Positions 35,207 through 43,693 of a stretch of DNA of 64,000 bases are shown piece by piece. The translations under genes and the position numbers were made by a program. Source of the stretch: Hymenobacter plasmatis (GTDB taxonomy: Bacteria > Bacteroidota > Bacteroidia > Cytophagales > Hymenobacteraceae); contig NZ_JAJFAW010000005.1 of the NCBI RefSeq assembly GCF_020711255.1, forward strand, positions 124,001 to 188,000. The letters are read 5' to 3'. The notes beneath the pieces are model-generated. The model was not told the origin of the DNA. It saw only the letters and a list, made by a program, of their open reading frames with translations, and made no database searches. Positions within the stretch are counted from its first letter, which is position 1. Each line of letters starts with the position of its first letter.

Positions 35207-37351
35207 ATGAAGCCAAAAATTATACTTTTATCACTTCTTGCCATTTTAGGCTCTCGTTCATTGCGCGCAGAAACTTATTATATAAGTCCAACTGGGAATG
35301 ATGGGCAGGTGGGCACTTCCCTAACCACCGCTTGGCGCACGATTGATAAGGTTAACGCAACCGCTTTTCAGCCGGGCGACCGTATTCTGTTTGAGGGCGG
35401 CCAAACGTTTCAAGGCGGAATCTGGCTGCACAATGGCAGCCAGGGAACCCCGGCGCAACCGCTGGTGGTAAGCTCATACGGAAGCGAACGGGCTACGATT
35501 TCCAGTGGCAGTTCATTTGGGTTTTATGCCCCGAACACGGCGGGCATTGAGCTGAGCAAACTGGTCTTTGTAGGAGCGGGCCGCTTGAGTAGCACCAATT
35601 CCGGCGTGATTTTTACCATTGACGCCGACAATGCCCCCCTTGCACACCTCCGCCTGGAGAGCCTGGACGTAAGCGGCTACCGCAACTCCGGCATTATCAT
35701 CGGGAGTGAAAAGGCCACGAGCGGGTACACCGATGTGCGCATCACCGACTGCCAACTGCATGCCAACGGCGAAGCCGGCCTGAGCTCCTACCAGCCGTTT
35801 CCCTTGGCGGGGCAGGTGCACCGCAACTGGTATGTGGGCAACTGCCAAGCCTACGACAACCCCGGCCGGGCCGACGTCACCAACACCCACACGGGCAACG
35901 GAATTGTACTCGCGGGCATCGACGGCGTGCTTATCGAGCACTGCATAGCGCACGACAACGGCCGGCTCAATGCCAACCCTTCCGGTGGGCCGGTGGGCAT
36001 CTGGGGCTGGGCCTGCAACAACCTGGTGATACAACTGAGCGAATCGTACAACAATAAATCAGGCACCGCTTTGGACGGTGGCGGTTTCGACCTGGACGGT
36101 GGCTGCACCAATTCGGTGATGCAGTACAACTATTCGCACGACAACCAGGGCGCTGGCTACCTGCTGGCCCAGTTTGGTGGTGCTGCCCCGATGCACGACC
36201 TCACCATCCGCTACAACATCAGCGAAAACGACGCCCGCGGCCACAACCAAGGCGCACTGGAGCTATGGTCTTCGGGGGCCAACGGCGGCATTCAACGCGC
36301 CAGTATCTACAACAACACCGTGCTCCTGACCCCGCCGGCCGACGGCACGCGGCCCAAGGCAGTATACATCACTAGCGGCGGCTTTTCGGACCTATCCCTG
36401 CGCAACAACGTGCTGCAAACAACGGGGGGGCTACCCGTGGTGAGTACCGTGTGCACGGCTGGCTTGCGCCTGGAAGGCAATTGCTACTGGAGTACCGCGG
36501 CGCCGCTGGTGGTGGAATGGAACGGCTCAACTTACACGGACCTGCAAGCCTGGCGAACCGCCACTACCCAAGAGCAACTGAGCGCTGGCCGCACCACCGG
36601 TCTTAATGTCGACCCCCAGTTGAGCAACCTCTCGGCTGTGGTTGCCCCGCTCGCTACCTCCCCGGTGCTGGCCGCTGGTATTGATTTGCAAGTCGAGTTT
36701 AATATTAGCCCCGGCGTGCGGGACTTCATGGGTAACCCAATGCCTCAGGCCCCGGCTCGTGGCAACATCGGCGCGTTTGAAAGCGCGTCGGCTGTGACCA
36801 CACCTCTGCCCGTAACCCTCAGTGCATTTACCGCCGAGCAGCAGGGAACCGCAGCGCTGCTGCGCTGGAGCACGGCGTCGGAAAAGCACAATGCTTATTT
36901 CGAGGTGGAGAGCAGCACCGATGGGCGCACGTTCTCCCCGTTGGGCCAAGTGCCGGGCTATGGCACCAGCGCCCAGCCCCACGCGTACCAGTATATCGAC
37001 TTGGGCTTTGCCCGCCACGCGGCCCCTACGGTTTACTACCGCCTGCGCCAGGTTGATACCGATGGCAAGGCTACTTACTCGCCGGTCCGGGCGTTGTCGG
37101 GGATAGGGGAGGTTTCGGATAAGACGACCCGCCTGCAAGTGTGCCCCAATCCTGCCCAGGCCAGCAGCACTATCGTGGTGAAGGGAGGGCCCTCGAATGA
37201 AGTGACACTGTTTGATGTGCGGGGGCGGCAGGTTACTAAAGCATGCGCTGGTGCCGACGGAGCAGCTTTGCTCCAGGTGGAAGGCCTTGCGGCCGGCATT
37301 TACATTGTTCGCAGTGGCGCCCAGTGCACCCGTTTGACCCTCGAAAAATAG
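35207..37351 (+). CDS. Right-handed parallel beta-helix protein with T9SS type A sorting domain
   Basis: A signal peptide (IILLSLLAILGSRSLRA) precedes the start of a pectate-lyase-like fold (YYISPTGNDGQVGTSLTTAW, the usual opening of polysaccharide-lyase-like right-handed helices). Repeated strands with Asn ladders follow (VRITDCQLHANG, LIEHCIAHDNG, LTIRYNISEND). A Fn3-like segment (TLSAFTAEQQGTAALLRWST) precedes the C-terminal T9SS sorting domain (VCPNPAQASSTIVVKGG to the final LEK). It has 714 residues. It is secreted to the cell surface and probably binds or cleaves an acidic or beta-linked glycan. Catalytic residues cannot be assigned with confidence. It follows the GT2-GH26-like gene. 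Confidence 0.85.
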   Translation: MKPKIILLSLLAILGSRSLRAETYYISPTGNDGQVGTSLTTAWRTIDKVNATAFQPGDRILFEGGQTFQGGIWLHNGSQGTPAQPLVVSSYGSERATISSGSSFGFYAPNTAGIELSKLVFVGAGRLSSTNSGVIFTIDADNAPLAHLRLESLDVSGYRNSGIIIGSEKATSGYTDVRITDCQLHANGEAGLSSYQPFPLAGQVHRNWYVGNCQAYDNPGRADVTNTHTGNGIVLAGIDGVLIEHCIAHDNGRLNANPSGGPVGIWGWACNNLVIQLSESYNNKSGTALDGGGFDLDGGCTNSVMQYNYSHDNQGAGYLLAQFGGAAPMHDLTIRYNISENDARGHNQGALELWSSGANGGIQRASIYNNTVLLTPPADGTRPKAVYITSGGFSDLSLRNNVLQTTGGLPVVSTVCTAGLRLEGNCYWSTAAPLVVEWNGSTYTDLQAWRTATTQEQLSAGRTTGLNVDPQLSNLSAVVAPLATSPVLAAGIDLQVEFNISPGVRDFMGNPMPQAPARGNIGAFESASAVTTPLPVTLSAFTAEQQGTAALLRWSTASEKHNAYFEVESSTDGRTFSPLGQVPGYGTSAQPHAYQYIDLGFARHAAPTVYYRLRQVDTDGKATYSPVRALSGIGEVSDKTTRLQVCPNPAQASSTIVVKGGPSNEVTLFDVRGRQVTKACAGADGAALLQVEGLAAGIYIVRSGAQCTRLTLEK

Positions 37352-37364
37352 GGGTGTTGTCGAA

Positions 37365-37388
37365 TTGAGCTGATAAATTTCAGCTCAA
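37365..37388. terminator. Possible weak hairpin after the beta-helix gene
   Basis: TTGAGCTGA and TCAGCTCAA pair around AAAT-type loop, 14 bases past the stop codon. It is followed by TTTCCCC. It is built from the TTGAGCT word seen at many intergenic sites. Terminator function is uncertain. Confidence 0.45.
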
Positions 37389-37575
37389 TTTCCCCATGTG
37401 CCATGCGGTCAAGAATTGGGCTGCCTGAGGAGGGATAATACCGCTCCAGGTGTAGGGGTAGGAAAATATGGCAAGTAATATGTTCTTATTTTCCTGAATA
37501 AAAATTAGATATAATAATCGATTTAATTTTTCCCAACGGAGTTAAATCCCGTTATTGAACCTCTATTTTCCCTCC

Positions 37576-38115
37576 ATGAGATTATTTATACTGTTGATAC
37601 TGCTTGCTTTGCAAGCGGTAGTTCCTGCTTCCCTGCGTGCGCAATGCATCGGTTTTGCCGACCTTCTAACAATAGGGGCCGAACCTACGGCGCTGACGTC
37701 GCCCCAGGTGGTGACCCAGCACCTCACGTCTGAATGGAGTTATACTGCCCCAACGGCGTCTTCCCGCGAAGCTTTCTGGACTTTGCCAGCTCAAAACGGG
37801 GCGGCGGTGGCGGCTTGTCGGCTCATGCTGCGGGCGCAGCGCCCTGGCCAGGACGTGGTATTCAAAACGGTGCAGGCATCGTGTGTGCGTGAGCTGCGAA
37901 GTGAGTTGAAGAGCCGCAAACTCGTGGCGGAACCCGTGACGTGCCCGAGCTGCGAAGCGGTGCGGTATAAAGGGCCCGACTTTGAAGCCACCATCTACAG
38001 CCAGATGAAAGGCGACTACCCCTTTGTGGTGGTGGTTCACCAGGTGCCAGCGCTGCTCCCGGGGCCTGCCGCCAAGGGCGCGGGAGCTAAAGTGGTGCTC
38101 CCTGCAAAGCTATGA
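37576..38115 (+). CDS. Secreted protein of unknown function
   Basis: The protein has 179 residues from the ATG at 37576, with a signal peptide (LFILLILLALQAVVPASLRAQ). The mature part has five Cys residues, including TCPSCEA. A pair of cysteines at CIG and CRL and two near the C-terminal half may form disulfides. There is no recognisable family. It stands alone and is followed by a strong terminator. Confidence 0.68.
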   Translation: MRLFILLILLALQAVVPASLRAQCIGFADLLTIGAEPTALTSPQVVTQHLTSEWSYTAPTASSREAFWTLPAQNGAAVAACRLMLRAQRPGQDVVFKTVQASCVRELRSELKSRKLVAEPVTCPSCEAVRYKGPDFEATIYSQMKGDYPFVVVVHQVPALLPGPAAKGAGAKVVLPAKL

Positions 38116-38195
38116 GCGGGAATAGCCGCTACCGTTAGATAAGCGAAGCCTAGCGAACGAAAACAGAAACTTAGGACGCGTTCCGGCGTATTTCT

Positions 38196-38229
38196 AAAAA
38201 GACCCGGCAGTAGGCTGCCGGGTCTTTTT
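38196..38229. terminator. Strong terminator, 15-bp stem
   Basis: AAAAAGACCCGGCAG and its complement surround loop TAGG, with A and T runs on both sides. It ends the transcript of the secreted protein at 37576-38115. Confidence 0.92.
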
Positions 38230-38287
38230 GGTAAGTGCCCGCCGGAATTGCACTTGGTTGGGCCGCGCTTCACGTAATGCCCGCCGT

Positions 38288-40123
38288 ATGATTTCTGACT
38301 CTTTGCACCCCGCACCCAGCCCCGCCAACCCGGCCAGCTCCACCAAGCACACCTACGAAATGGGCTTGATTGGCAACTGCGCCTTTCTGGCCCTCATCCG
38401 AAAAGATGCCTCCATGGCCTGGCTGTGCTGGCCTAGGTTCGACAGCAGCTTCGTATTCGGCAGCCTGCTCGATGCTAACAAAGGCGGCGAATTCAGTATT
38501 CGCCCGGCCGCCGGGGCCAATTTTAGCTCGCACCAGTATTACCTGGAAAACACCAACGTGCTGTGCACGGAACTCACCACGCCCGACGGCCGGTACCGCG
38601 TCACGGATTTTGCCCCGCGCTTCTCGCAATACGAGCGCTACTACAAGCCGCTGATGTTTATCCGCAAGGTGGAGCCCATGGCTGGCGCGCCGCGCATACG
38701 GGTTACCTGCGACCCCGTGGGCGAGTACGGCACCAAAGAGCTGAGCCGCCGCCGCAGCTCCAATCACATTGCGTACTTGGGGCTCGAAGAAGAGATTCGC
38801 CTCACCACCAACATCCCGCTCACCTATGTGGTGGACGAGGAGGACTTTGCCCTGAACGAAACCAAGTACCTGGTGCTGACTTATGGAGCGCCGCTGGAGG
38901 CCCCGCTGGAAAGCACGGCCGAGCGGTTTTTGAGCAGCACCGTGGAATACTGGCGCAAGTGGGTAAAAAGCATGAGCATCGGCGACTTCTACCAGGGCCA
39001 GGTCATTCGGTCGGCCCTGGCCCTGAAGGTGCACCAGTATGAAGACACCGGGGCCATTATTGCGGCCAGCACCACCAGCCTGCCCGAAGCGCCCGGCAGC
39101 ACCCGCAACTGGGACTACCGCTACTGCTGGATGCGCGATACCTACTACATCCTCACGGCCTTCAACAACATCGGTCACTTCGAGGAAATGGAGCGGTATT
39201 TCCATTATATCGCCAACATTTCGACCAAAGTAAAAGGCAAGTACCAGCCGCTTTACGGCATCAGCGGCGCTTCGGAGCTGGTGGAGCAGGAACTGGACCT
39301 GGCCGGCTACATGGGAAATTTGCCGGTGCGCATCGGCAACGATGCCTACACCCACGTGCAGAACGACGTGTACGGCCAGGTGCTGGTGGCGCTGCTGCCG
39401 CTCTACGTCGACCACCGCTTCGTGAACCCGGAGCGTACCTCGTCCGAAACCTTGATGTACGAGGCCCTGGGCCTCATCAAGGCAACCATGGACGTGCCGG
39501 ATGCCGGGCTGTGGGAGTTTCGCAACCTGGCACAGTACCACTGCTACACCTACCTGTTTCATTGGGCTGGCAGCCACGCCGCCCGCAAGGTGGCGCGGGC
39601 GCTCGGCAACAAGGCCATGGAAGCCCTGGCCACGGAACTAAACGAGGAAGCCACGCGGCGCATCGAGCAGTGCTACAACCCTGACCTTGGTGCGTACACC
39701 AACGCCATCGGCTCGCCCCATCTCGATGCCAGCACTTTGCAGCTGATACTCATGGGCTACCTCGACCCCAATTCCGAGCGCGCCCGGCAGCACCTCATTG
39801 CCCTGGAAAACGAGCTGAAAACTCCGGAAGGCCTGTTCTACCGCTACCGGCACGCCGACGATTTCGGTACCCCCGAAACCACTTTTCTCATCTGCTCTTT
39901 CTGGTACGTGGAGGCGCTGGCCTGTGTGGGCCGCCTCACCGATGCCATCAGGGAGTTTGAGAAGCTCATCAGCTACGCCAACCATTTGGGGCTGTTGAGT
40001 GAAGATGTGGACGCGAAAACCGGCTCCCAGTGGGGGAATTTCCCGCAAGCCTACAGCCACGTTGGGCTGATGAACGCGGCTTACCGCATTGCCAAAAAGC
40101 TGGACAAGCCTAATTTTATCTGA
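38288..40123 (+). CDS. GH15 family glucoamylase / trehalase-like glycosidase
   Basis: This cytoplasmic enzyme of 611 residues hydrolyses alpha-linked glucose from oligosaccharides or trehalose. The N-terminal beta-sandwich (residues ~20-230) opens with GLIGNCAFLALI. The (alpha/alpha)6 catalytic barrel has NWDYRYCWMRDTYYI, the substrate-binding WxYRYxWxRD signature, and SQWGNFPQAYSHVGLMNAAY at the end, both strongly conserved in the family. There is no signal peptide. The ATG at 38288 (MISDSLHP) is chosen; the upstream extension is not GC-typical. It is followed by a perfect terminator. Confidence 0.93.
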   Translation: MISDSLHPAPSPANPASSTKHTYEMGLIGNCAFLALIRKDASMAWLCWPRFDSSFVFGSLLDANKGGEFSIRPAAGANFSSHQYYLENTNVLCTELTTPDGRYRVTDFAPRFSQYERYYKPLMFIRKVEPMAGAPRIRVTCDPVGEYGTKELSRRRSSNHIAYLGLEEEIRLTTNIPLTYVVDEEDFALNETKYLVLTYGAPLEAPLESTAERFLSSTVEYWRKWVKSMSIGDFYQGQVIRSALALKVHQYEDTGAIIAASTTSLPEAPGSTRNWDYRYCWMRDTYYILTAFNNIGHFEEMERYFHYIANISTKVKGKYQPLYGISGASELVEQELDLAGYMGNLPVRIGNDAYTHVQNDVYGQVLVALLPLYVDHRFVNPERTSSETLMYEALGLIKATMDVPDAGLWEFRNLAQYHCYTYLFHWAGSHAARKVARALGNKAMEALATELNEEATRRIEQCYNPDLGAYTNAIGSPHLDASTLQLILMGYLDPNSERARQHLIALENELKTPEGLFYRYRHADDFGTPETTFLICSFWYVEALACVGRLTDAIREFEKLISYANHLGLLSEDVDAKTGSQWGNFPQAYSHVGLMNAAYRIAKKLDKPNFI

Positions 40124-40154
40124 TAAGCGAAAAATTCTGGCTCAATTTCAATTA

Positions 40155-40194
40155 ATCAAAAAGCCCCGACCAATTTTGGTCGGGGCTTTTTGAT
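40155..40194. terminator. Bidirectional terminator after the GH15 gene
   Basis: The stem ATCAAAAAGCCCCGACCA with its complement surrounds loop ATTTT. There is an A-run before and a T-run after, so it works on both strands. Confidence 0.93.
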
Positions 40195-40234
40195 GGCAAT
40201 TATGAAGCGTCGGATTGCTTATGGTAAGCAAATC

Positions 40235-40379
40235 TGACCGTCATGCAGAGCGCAGCGAAGCATCTTATCACCCTCACACGACTCGTTCAATCGTGATAAG
40301 ATGCTTCCTTCGTCAGCATGACAGACGATTAGGTTGGTAAGCCACGCGATATGCTTCGCTGCGCTCTGCATGACGGTCA
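40235..40379. repeat. REP-like element, family A copy 3, with a third arm
   Basis: The left arm (40240-40269) pairs with the near arm 40295-40324 (GATAAGATGCTTCC...CATGACAG). A second, better-matching arm lies further out at 40351-40379 (ATGCTTCGCTGCGCTCTGCA, TGACGGTCA). The outer pairing TGACCGTCATGCAGAGC with GCTCTGCATGACGGTCA extends the left arm perfectly. This looks like two overlapping or nested copies. Confidence 0.85.
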
Positions 40380-40395
40380 GTAATTCTTCAGCGTG

Positions 40396-41319
40396 CTAGA
40401 ATGACTGCACGATGCTGTTGTGCAGCGTGCGGGGCGTCCAGTAGCCGCTGGCGATGATGCGGCGAATGGTGAAGAGCGGGTCGTTCTGGTCGCGCTTTTC
40501 GGCCAGGGAGAAGGCTGCCACAAAGCCGCGCTTCTTCAGCTCGGGGAAAGCCTGCTCGTTCCAGAGGCCGAAGGGGTAGGCGAAGTAGTTGATTTTCTTG
40601 CCGGTGATTTCCTCCAGGGTTTTGGTGGGCTTGTCGATTTGGGTTTCCCAATCCTTGCCCTGGTATTTCTTCACGTTGTGGTGGTCCCAGGTGTGCGAGC
40701 CGATGATGTTGCCTTCGTCGGAAAGCTGCTTCACCATGGCCTTGGTCATGTAGTGGGGGCGGCCCAGGCTCACGGTCATCACAAAGTACATGGCCTTGAA
40801 GCCGTACTTGTCGAGCTCGGGGCGGGCAATGGTGAACTGGTCGAGGTCGGTGTCGTCGAAGGTGAGCATGATGGGCTTGCTCGGCAGCTTGGCCCCGGTG
40901 GTCATGTAGGCGTAGAGCTGGTCGGGCGAGATGGTGTGGTAGCCCGAGTCGGCCAGCATCTTGATGTGGCCCTTGAAGGTGGCAATGGGCGTGATGTAGT
41001 CCTTGGCGTTTTTGGAGTCGCGGGCCGTCCAGTCCCGAATCTGGTGGTAGCACAGGATGGGCACCTGCGGCCGGGCCAGGATGGCGGCCGCGTCGCCGGC
41101 TTTGCTGGCCGGAATGCTGGTGGGGGCCGGCGCGGGCGTGGCGTTGGCCTCGTCAGTAGAGGTGGCGCGAGTACCGGACGTGCCGGCCACGGCCGGGACG
41201 GTGGTGACGGCCTCCACAGTGGCAGAACTGGCTGCGGACTCGCCCATGGTGGCGGTTTTGGAGTCGCAGGCGGCTACCGCAAGGGCAGCCAAAAGGAGGG
41301 AAGCAGAGGTGAATTTCAT
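40396..41319 (-). CDS. NodB-type polysaccharide deacetylase lipoprotein
   Basis: Lipoprotein signal with lipobox AVAAC and a long Ala/Thr/Ser-rich linker (to residue ~80). The NodB domain follows, with LTFDDTD (Asp-Asp metal/catalytic motif) and SHTWDHH (His pair for metal binding), and further segments PFGLWNEQAF and a C-terminal barrel strand. It has 307 residues from the ATG at 41319. It should remove acetyl groups from chitin-like, peptidoglycan or exopolysaccharide substrates outside the inner membrane. It is divergent from DapA. Confidence 0.88.
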   Translation of the reverse strand: MKFTSASLLLAALAVAACDSKTATMGESAASSATVEAVTTVPAVAGTSGTRATSTDEANATPAPAPTSIPASKAGDAAAILARPQVPILCYHQIRDWTARDSKNAKDYITPIATFKGHIKMLADSGYHTISPDQLYAYMTTGAKLPSKPIMLTFDDTDLDQFTIARPELDKYGFKAMYFVMTVSLGRPHYMTKAMVKQLSDEGNIIGSHTWDHHNVKKYQGKDWETQIDKPTKTLEEITGKKINYFAYPFGLWNEQAFPELKKRGFVAAFSLAEKRDQNDPLFTIRRIIASGYWTPRTLHNSIVQSF

Positions 41320-41415
41320 AATAATTGGGCCGTGTCGCACACGTCCGCCGGAATAGGCAGCTAAAAATGGATGAGGTAGCCAACGGCGAAATGCCGGGCG
41401 CGTGCGACGCACCCC

Positions 41416-41423
41416 TACCTTTG
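41416..41423 (+). promoter_or_regulatory. -7 box TACCTTTG for dapA
   Basis: TACCTTTG is an exact TAnnTTTG match, 26 bases upstream of the dapA ATG. No convincing -33 TTG is seen. Confidence 0.55.
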
Positions 41424-41449
41424 TACAAAACTAACCCCCAATCACCCGC

Positions 41450-42334
41450 ATGAACAACACTGGCACCCGTCTTCCGGCATTTCACGGCACGGGCGTGGCC
41501 TTGGTCACCCCGTTTACCGACGATTTTAAGGTGGACTATGTCGGCTGGCGCCACTTGCTTGATTTCTGCATCGAAGGCGGCGTGGAATACCTCGTGGTGA
41601 ATGGCACCACCGGCGAATCGCCGACCACCACCGCTGAGGAAAAAGCCGAGCTGCTGCGCGTTGCCAAGGCCCACGTGGCCGGCCGGGTGCCCTTGGTGTA
41701 CGGCATCGGCAGCAACGACACGGCCGCGGCCGAGGAGCTCCTGCTCAGCACCGACCTCGACGGCATTGCGGCCGTGCTATCGGCCAGCCCGGCTTACAAC
41801 AAGCCCACCCAGGCCGGCTTAGTGGCCCACTACCACCGCCTGGCAGAGGCCAGCCCCGTGCCCATTATTCTCTACAACGTGCCCGGCCGCACGGCCTCCA
41901 ACATCACCGCCGAAACCACCCTGCGCCTGGCGCAGCACCCCAACATCATCGGCATCAAGGAAGCCAGCGGCAACATGGAGCAGTGCCTGGCCATTGCCGC
42001 CCACAAACCGGAAGGTTTTCTGCTGCTCTCGGGCGATGACGTGCTCACGCCTGCCCTCATTGCCTGCGGAGCAGAAGGCATTATTTCGGTAATGGCCAAT
42101 GCCTTCCCCAAGCGCTTCGCCGACATGACCCGCGCGGCCCTGGCCGGCGACTTTACCAAAGCGCGCACGGGTCTTTTCCACCTGCTGCCCATCAACCCGC
42201 TCATGTATGAGGAAAGCAACCCCGTGGGCGTGAAAGCAGCTCTGGAAGCGCTGGGCGTATGCGGAGCCGCCGTTCGCCTGCCGCTTCTGGAGGCCACCCC
42301 CGGGCTCAAAGAGCGAATTAGAAAAGCGCTGTAG
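41450..42334 (+). CDS. dapA: 4-hydroxy-tetrahydrodipicolinate synthase
   Basis: DapA condenses pyruvate with aspartate semialdehyde in the lysine/diaminopimelate pathway, so it supports peptidoglycan synthesis. The barrel shows NGTTGESPTT (pyruvate-binding Thr, residues 51-60), catalytic Tyr142 in YNVPGRT and Schiff-base Lys170 in GIKEASGN. The length of 294 residues is standard. Nothing is missing. It is monocistronic and convergent with the O-antigen ligase-like gene, across a perfect 32-bp inverted repeat. Confidence 0.97.
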   Translation: MNNTGTRLPAFHGTGVALVTPFTDDFKVDYVGWRHLLDFCIEGGVEYLVVNGTTGESPTTTAEEKAELLRVAKAHVAGRVPLVYGIGSNDTAAAEELLLSTDLDGIAAVLSASPAYNKPTQAGLVAHYHRLAEASPVPIILYNVPGRTASNITAETTLRLAQHPNIIGIKEASGNMEQCLAIAAHKPEGFLLLSGDDVLTPALIACGAEGIISVMANAFPKRFADMTRAALAGDFTKARTGLFHLLPINPLMYEESNPVGVKAALEALGVCGAAVRLPLLEATPGLKERIRKAL

Positions 42335-42343
42335 GGAAAAAAC

Positions 42344-42419
42344 AATGACGAATGAGCAATGACAAATGACGAATTAGCCCGACGACCAATTCGTCATTTG
42401 TCATTGCTCATTCGTCATT
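42344..42419. repeat. Perfect 32-bp inverted repeat at a convergent junction (family C)
   Basis: Arms 42344-42375 and 42388-42419 are exact complements, built from AATGAC/AATGAGC-like words (TCATTTGTCATTGCTCATTCG). The loop is 12 bases. The O-antigen ligase-like gene ends inside the right arm, so its last residues (LNNDE) are encoded by the repeat. DapA ends ten bases before the left arm. Confidence 0.9.
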
Positions 42420-43640
42420 ATTCAATGTTGCTACCGCTAGGAAGCCGTAGCCGAAGATGAACAGGTTAAGACCAATTTGCAGGGAGAGCACGGCGTCGAC
42501 CATCATGGCTGTGGCTTGAATCAGCAGGAAGAAGCAGAGGTAGGGATTGTGCCGGGCCTGGGCTTGGGTGAATGGCCACAGCAGGAGCAACAGCAGCAGG
42601 CCAAAGCCAAGCAGCCCACCGCCCATTAGGGCTTCGAGGTATTGGTTGTGCACCTCGACGCGGTTGGCCTGCCGAAGACCGTAATCTTTCCAGTCGTATT
42701 GGGCCATCATCGCCGCACGAGTATCGGCCGGGCCTACGCCAATCAGCCAATGCTGACCAATCACTGCTTCGGCGGTTTCAACGGCCGCGAGCCGGCGCGC
42801 CAGGGAATAGTTGTTGATGTCCTGCTGATTGGTGAACTGGCCCACGTCCCACACCGTAGAGTCGACACGTTGCCGCACCGATTCGAGCGTGTGGTAGGCC
42901 AGCCACGGGCCCAGCCCCAGCAGCACCAGCAGCCCAATTCCTAGCAGCCAACGCCGCCGTACCAGCAGCCACACCGCATAGCCCAACAGGCTCGTGTAAA
43001 ATACCAGCAGGCCCGTGCGATATGCCAGTACGTGCAGCGTGAGCGCCGCCACTACTGCCGCCACAAGCAGCGCGCCCCGCAACACTGGCCCCACAAGTTT
43101 GCTGCGCCGCAGCAGCAGGCCCCAGAAGAAGGCCAGGGCCAGCATCACGCCAAACGTGATGTGGAAAATGCGCGTCACGGCCTGAACGTTTTGGCCCAAG
43201 TTGATGGCCTCGTTAGCCGCGGCCGGGTCCAGCAGGTACTTGCCGAGGGTAGCCGCACCGTTGGCCGCCGTGCCCAGCACAAACAAGCAGCCCACCGCCA
43301 GCCGCTGGCGTGCCGTGAGGGGCACGGCCAGGGTGAAGGCCAGTGGCACGCCCAGCAAGGGCAGGTAGCGGAATAAGTCGTGGCGCCAGGTAGCCCACTC
43401 GCTGGTATATAGGCCGCTAATAAGCAGAAATCCGAATACAGCCGCGGCGCACATGGCAGCTCCATTGCGGAAGTACCGGGGAAATTCAGCCCGCAGATTG
43501 GGATTGGCCAACACGGCCAGCACACCCACCACCGGGGCCAGGGCCACCAAGGACCGCGCCGCCAGCAGCCCCACCACGCCCGCCAGGCAGGCCAGCCACA
43601 ACAACTGCTGCGAAAGACGGCCGGATAAGTAATACTGCAC
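42408..43640 (-). CDS. O-antigen ligase/polymerase-like membrane protein
   Basis: The 410-residue protein has about ten transmembrane segments and a large periplasmic loop with the ligase-type signature region (AVIGQHWLIGVGPADTRAAM, RVEVHNQYLEALMGGG), typical of WaaL/Wzy superfamily proteins. These join or polymerise O-antigen or other glycans in the periplasm. It is downstream of the LutA-like and HMG-CoA-lyase-like genes on the same strand, with a 53-base gap. Its functional partners would more likely be the surface-glycan genes at 2.7-7.9 kb. The last codons come from a repeat. Confidence 0.78.
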   Translation of the reverse strand: MQYYLSGRLSQQLLWLACLAGVVGLLAARSLVALAPVVGVLAVLANPNLRAEFPRYFRNGAAMCAAAVFGFLLISGLYTSEWATWRHDLFRYLPLLGVPLAFTLAVPLTARQRLAVGCLFVLGTAANGAATLGKYLLDPAAANEAINLGQNVQAVTRIFHITFGVMLALAFFWGLLLRRSKLVGPVLRGALLVAAVVAALTLHVLAYRTGLLVFYTSLLGYAVWLLVRRRWLLGIGLLVLLGLGPWLAYHTLESVRQRVDSTVWDVGQFTNQQDINNYSLARRLAAVETAEAVIGQHWLIGVGPADTRAAMMAQYDWKDYGLRQANRVEVHNQYLEALMGGGLLGFGLLLLLLLWPFTQAQARHNPYLCFFLLIQATAMMVDAVLSLQIGLNLFIFGYGFLAVATLNNDE

Positions 43641-43693
43641 CAGAGAAAGTCAGAAAGTAGGGGGCCGGGTTAGCTCAATATTGCAGCGGGCTG

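Noticed and set aside
38270..39577. Long minus-strand open frame antisense to GH15
   Set aside because: The GH15 catalytic motifs are on the plus strand; the antisense frame shows no recognisable fold.
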